From Bacteroidota bacterium (GTDB lineage: Bacteria > Bacteroidota > Bacteroidia > Flavobacteriales > Flavobacteriaceae): 6,723 nt of DNA. The stretch's first letter is position 1. Each line of letters opens with the position of its first letter. The position numbers and the translations under genes were made by a program. Positions 5,641 to 6,723 of this stretch are shown one piece after another. The DNA lies in the NCBI GenBank assembly GCA_947468985.1, contig CANINJ010000107.1, positions 1-6,723 of the forward strand, given 5' to 3'. Below the pieces are notes generated by a model that had not been told where the DNA came from, ran no database searches, and saw only the letters and a program-made list of their open reading frames with translations.

Positions 5641-6723
5641 TTAGTGATGTAAAACTTCTTCACCTTCTTTCATTGGTACATTTTGAGGAACGAAATCTTC
5701 ATCGTGACCTGGTTTGCTATAATCGTAAGGCCATCTGTGAACTTCAGGAATTTCTCCTGGCCAGTTTCCGTGAATGTGTTCGATTGGTGCAGTCCATTCT
5801 AATGTGTTCGATCTCCATGGATTTTGAACTGTTTTCTTACCGTAGAAAATACTACTGAAGAAATTGTATAAGAATACCAATTGGAAAACCCCACCAATTA
5901 AGGCGAAAGTTGTAATCAATACATTTACATTTTGTAAATCATCAAATAACGGGAAATTCGTATTGGTATAATAACGTCTTGGCAAACCTGCCATTCCGAT
6001 AAAGTGCATTGGGAAAAATACGCCATAAGCACAAATTGCAGTTACCCAAAAGTGAACATATCCAAGATTTTTGTTCAACATTCTTCCGAACATTTTTGGA
6101 AACCAGTGATAAATTCCAGCAAACATTCCGTAAAGCGCAGAAATACCCATTACCAAGTGAAAGTGAGCTACAACAAAATAAGTATCGTGAACATTGATAT
6201 CTAACGTACTATCTCCAAGGATAATTCCTGTTAAACCTCCTGTAATAAATGTAGAAACCAATCCAATTGAGAACAACATTGCAGGATTTAATTGCAAGTT
6301 ACCTTTCCAAAGCGTTGTGATATAATTAAATGCTTTTACAGCAGATGGAATTGCAATTAACAATGTTGTGAAGGTAAAGACAGAACCTAAGAATGGATTC
6401 ATTCCCGAGATAAACATGTGGTGACCCCAAACGATTGTTGATAAAAATGCAATTGCAAGAATTGACATAATCATTGCTCTGTAACCAAAAATTGGTTTAC
6501 GAGAGTTGGTTGCAATAACTTCAGAAGTAATTCCTAATGCTGGTAATAATACAATATATACTTCAGGATGTCCTAAAAACCAGAATAAATGTTCGAATAA
6601 AACTGGTGATCCACCTTGATAATGTAAAACTTCACCAGCAATGTAAATATCCGATAAGAAAAATGATGTTCCAAAACTTCTATCAAAAATCAACAACAAA
6701 GCAGCTGATAATAAAACAGGGAA
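5641..6723 (-). CDS. ctaD: Cytochrome c oxidase subunit I, heme-copper oxidase (5' part beyond window edge)
   Basis: Subunit I is the catalytic core of the proton-pumping aa3-type terminal oxidase in the inner membrane; it passes electrons from heme a to the heme a3-CuB centre, where oxygen is reduced to water. The frame is open to the right edge and ends at TAA 5643-5641, giving the last 360 residues of a protein of about 590-600 in relatives. The apparent start near 6699 is an internal Leu TTG. In this fragment, GHPEVY at 51-56 gives the CuB ligand His52 and its cross-linked Tyr56; HH at 101-102 are the other CuB ligands; Lys130 in IPSAVKAF is the K-channel lysine. HDTYFVVAHFH at 179-189 carries the Mg-site His179/Asp180, heme a3 ligand His187 and heme a ligand His189. 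Several membrane helices follow, then a hydrophilic tail ending in VLHH. The Tyr56 and Lys130 set marks the A family. The symbol coxA is also used. Confidence 0.97.
   Translation of the reverse strand, partial: FPVLLSAALLLIFDRSFGTSFFLSDIYIAGEVLHYQGGSPVLFEHLFWFLGHPEVYIVLLPALGITSEVIATNSRKPIFGYRAMIMSILAIAFLSTIVWGHHMFISGMNPFLGSVFTFTTLLIAIPSAVKAFNYITTLWKGNLQLNPAMLFSIGLVSTFITGGLTGIILGDSTLDINVHDTYFVVAHFHLVMGISALYGMFAGIYHWFPKMFGRMLNKNLGYVHFWVTAICAYGVFFPMHFIGMAGLPRRYYTNTNFPLFDDLQNVNVLITTFALIGGVFQLVFLYNFFSSIFYGKKTVQNPWRSNTLEWTAPIEHIHGNWPGEIPEVHRWPYDYSKPGHDEDFVPQNVPMKEGEEVLHH

Noticed and set aside
6697..6699. TTG as a start for a short cytochrome oxidase gene
   Set aside because: The frame is open to the window edge and encodes conserved subunit I sequence, so the gene is simply cut by the boundary.

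Overview
The window reads as a stretch of chromosome from a member of the Flavobacteriaceae, most likely Flavobacterium or a close relative. The DNA is AT-rich, there are no clear Shine-Dalgarno sites, and several intergenic sites match the Bacteroidetes promoter form TTTG / 17-23 nt / TAnnTTTG. The proteins also carry family-typical Bacteroidetes sequence, including the CoxA with its extended acidic, His-ended C-terminus, the QueG and the two-domain malic enzyme. A short intergenic repeat at 4468-4533 resembles the structured element scattered through Flavobacterium genomes (probably the Flavo-1 RNA family).

Layout from left to right: (1) 1-1950, minus strand, the N-terminal 650 codons of an NADP-type malic enzyme with a C-terminal phosphotransacetylase-like domain (maeB), running off the left edge. 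(2) 1951-2299, a 349-base divergent intergenic region with a promoter for maeB, at least two good promoter matches facing the other way, and a possible LytTR-type operator. (3) 2300-3463, plus strand, a two-HKD phospholipase D / cardiolipin synthase protein, the only plus-strand gene. (4) 3463-3490, a hairpin between convergent genes. (5) 3501-about 4421, minus strand, epoxyqueuosine reductase queG, whose coding sequence extends upstream of every canonical start codon. (6) 4468-4533, the structured repeat. (7) 4537-5559, minus strand, ruvB, intact. (8) 5591-5620, a strong intrinsic terminator. (9) 5641-6723, minus strand, the C-terminal 360 residues of cytochrome c oxidase subunit I, with its start beyond the right edge.

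The genes are mostly housekeeping: aerobic respiration (coxA), recombination and repair (ruvB), tRNA modification (queG), carbon metabolism (maeB) and membrane phospholipid synthesis (cls-like). They do not form one pathway. ruvB and queG may be co-transcribed, coxA is closed off by its own terminator, and maeB and the cls-like gene are divergently transcribed from a shared intergenic region. I see no mobile element, CRISPR array, tRNA, rRNA or defence system, and no convincing previously undescribed system. The points that most deserve a second look are the missing canonical start of queG, the structured repeat beside it, the layered promoter region of the cls-like gene, and a near-leaderless promoter arrangement at ruvB.
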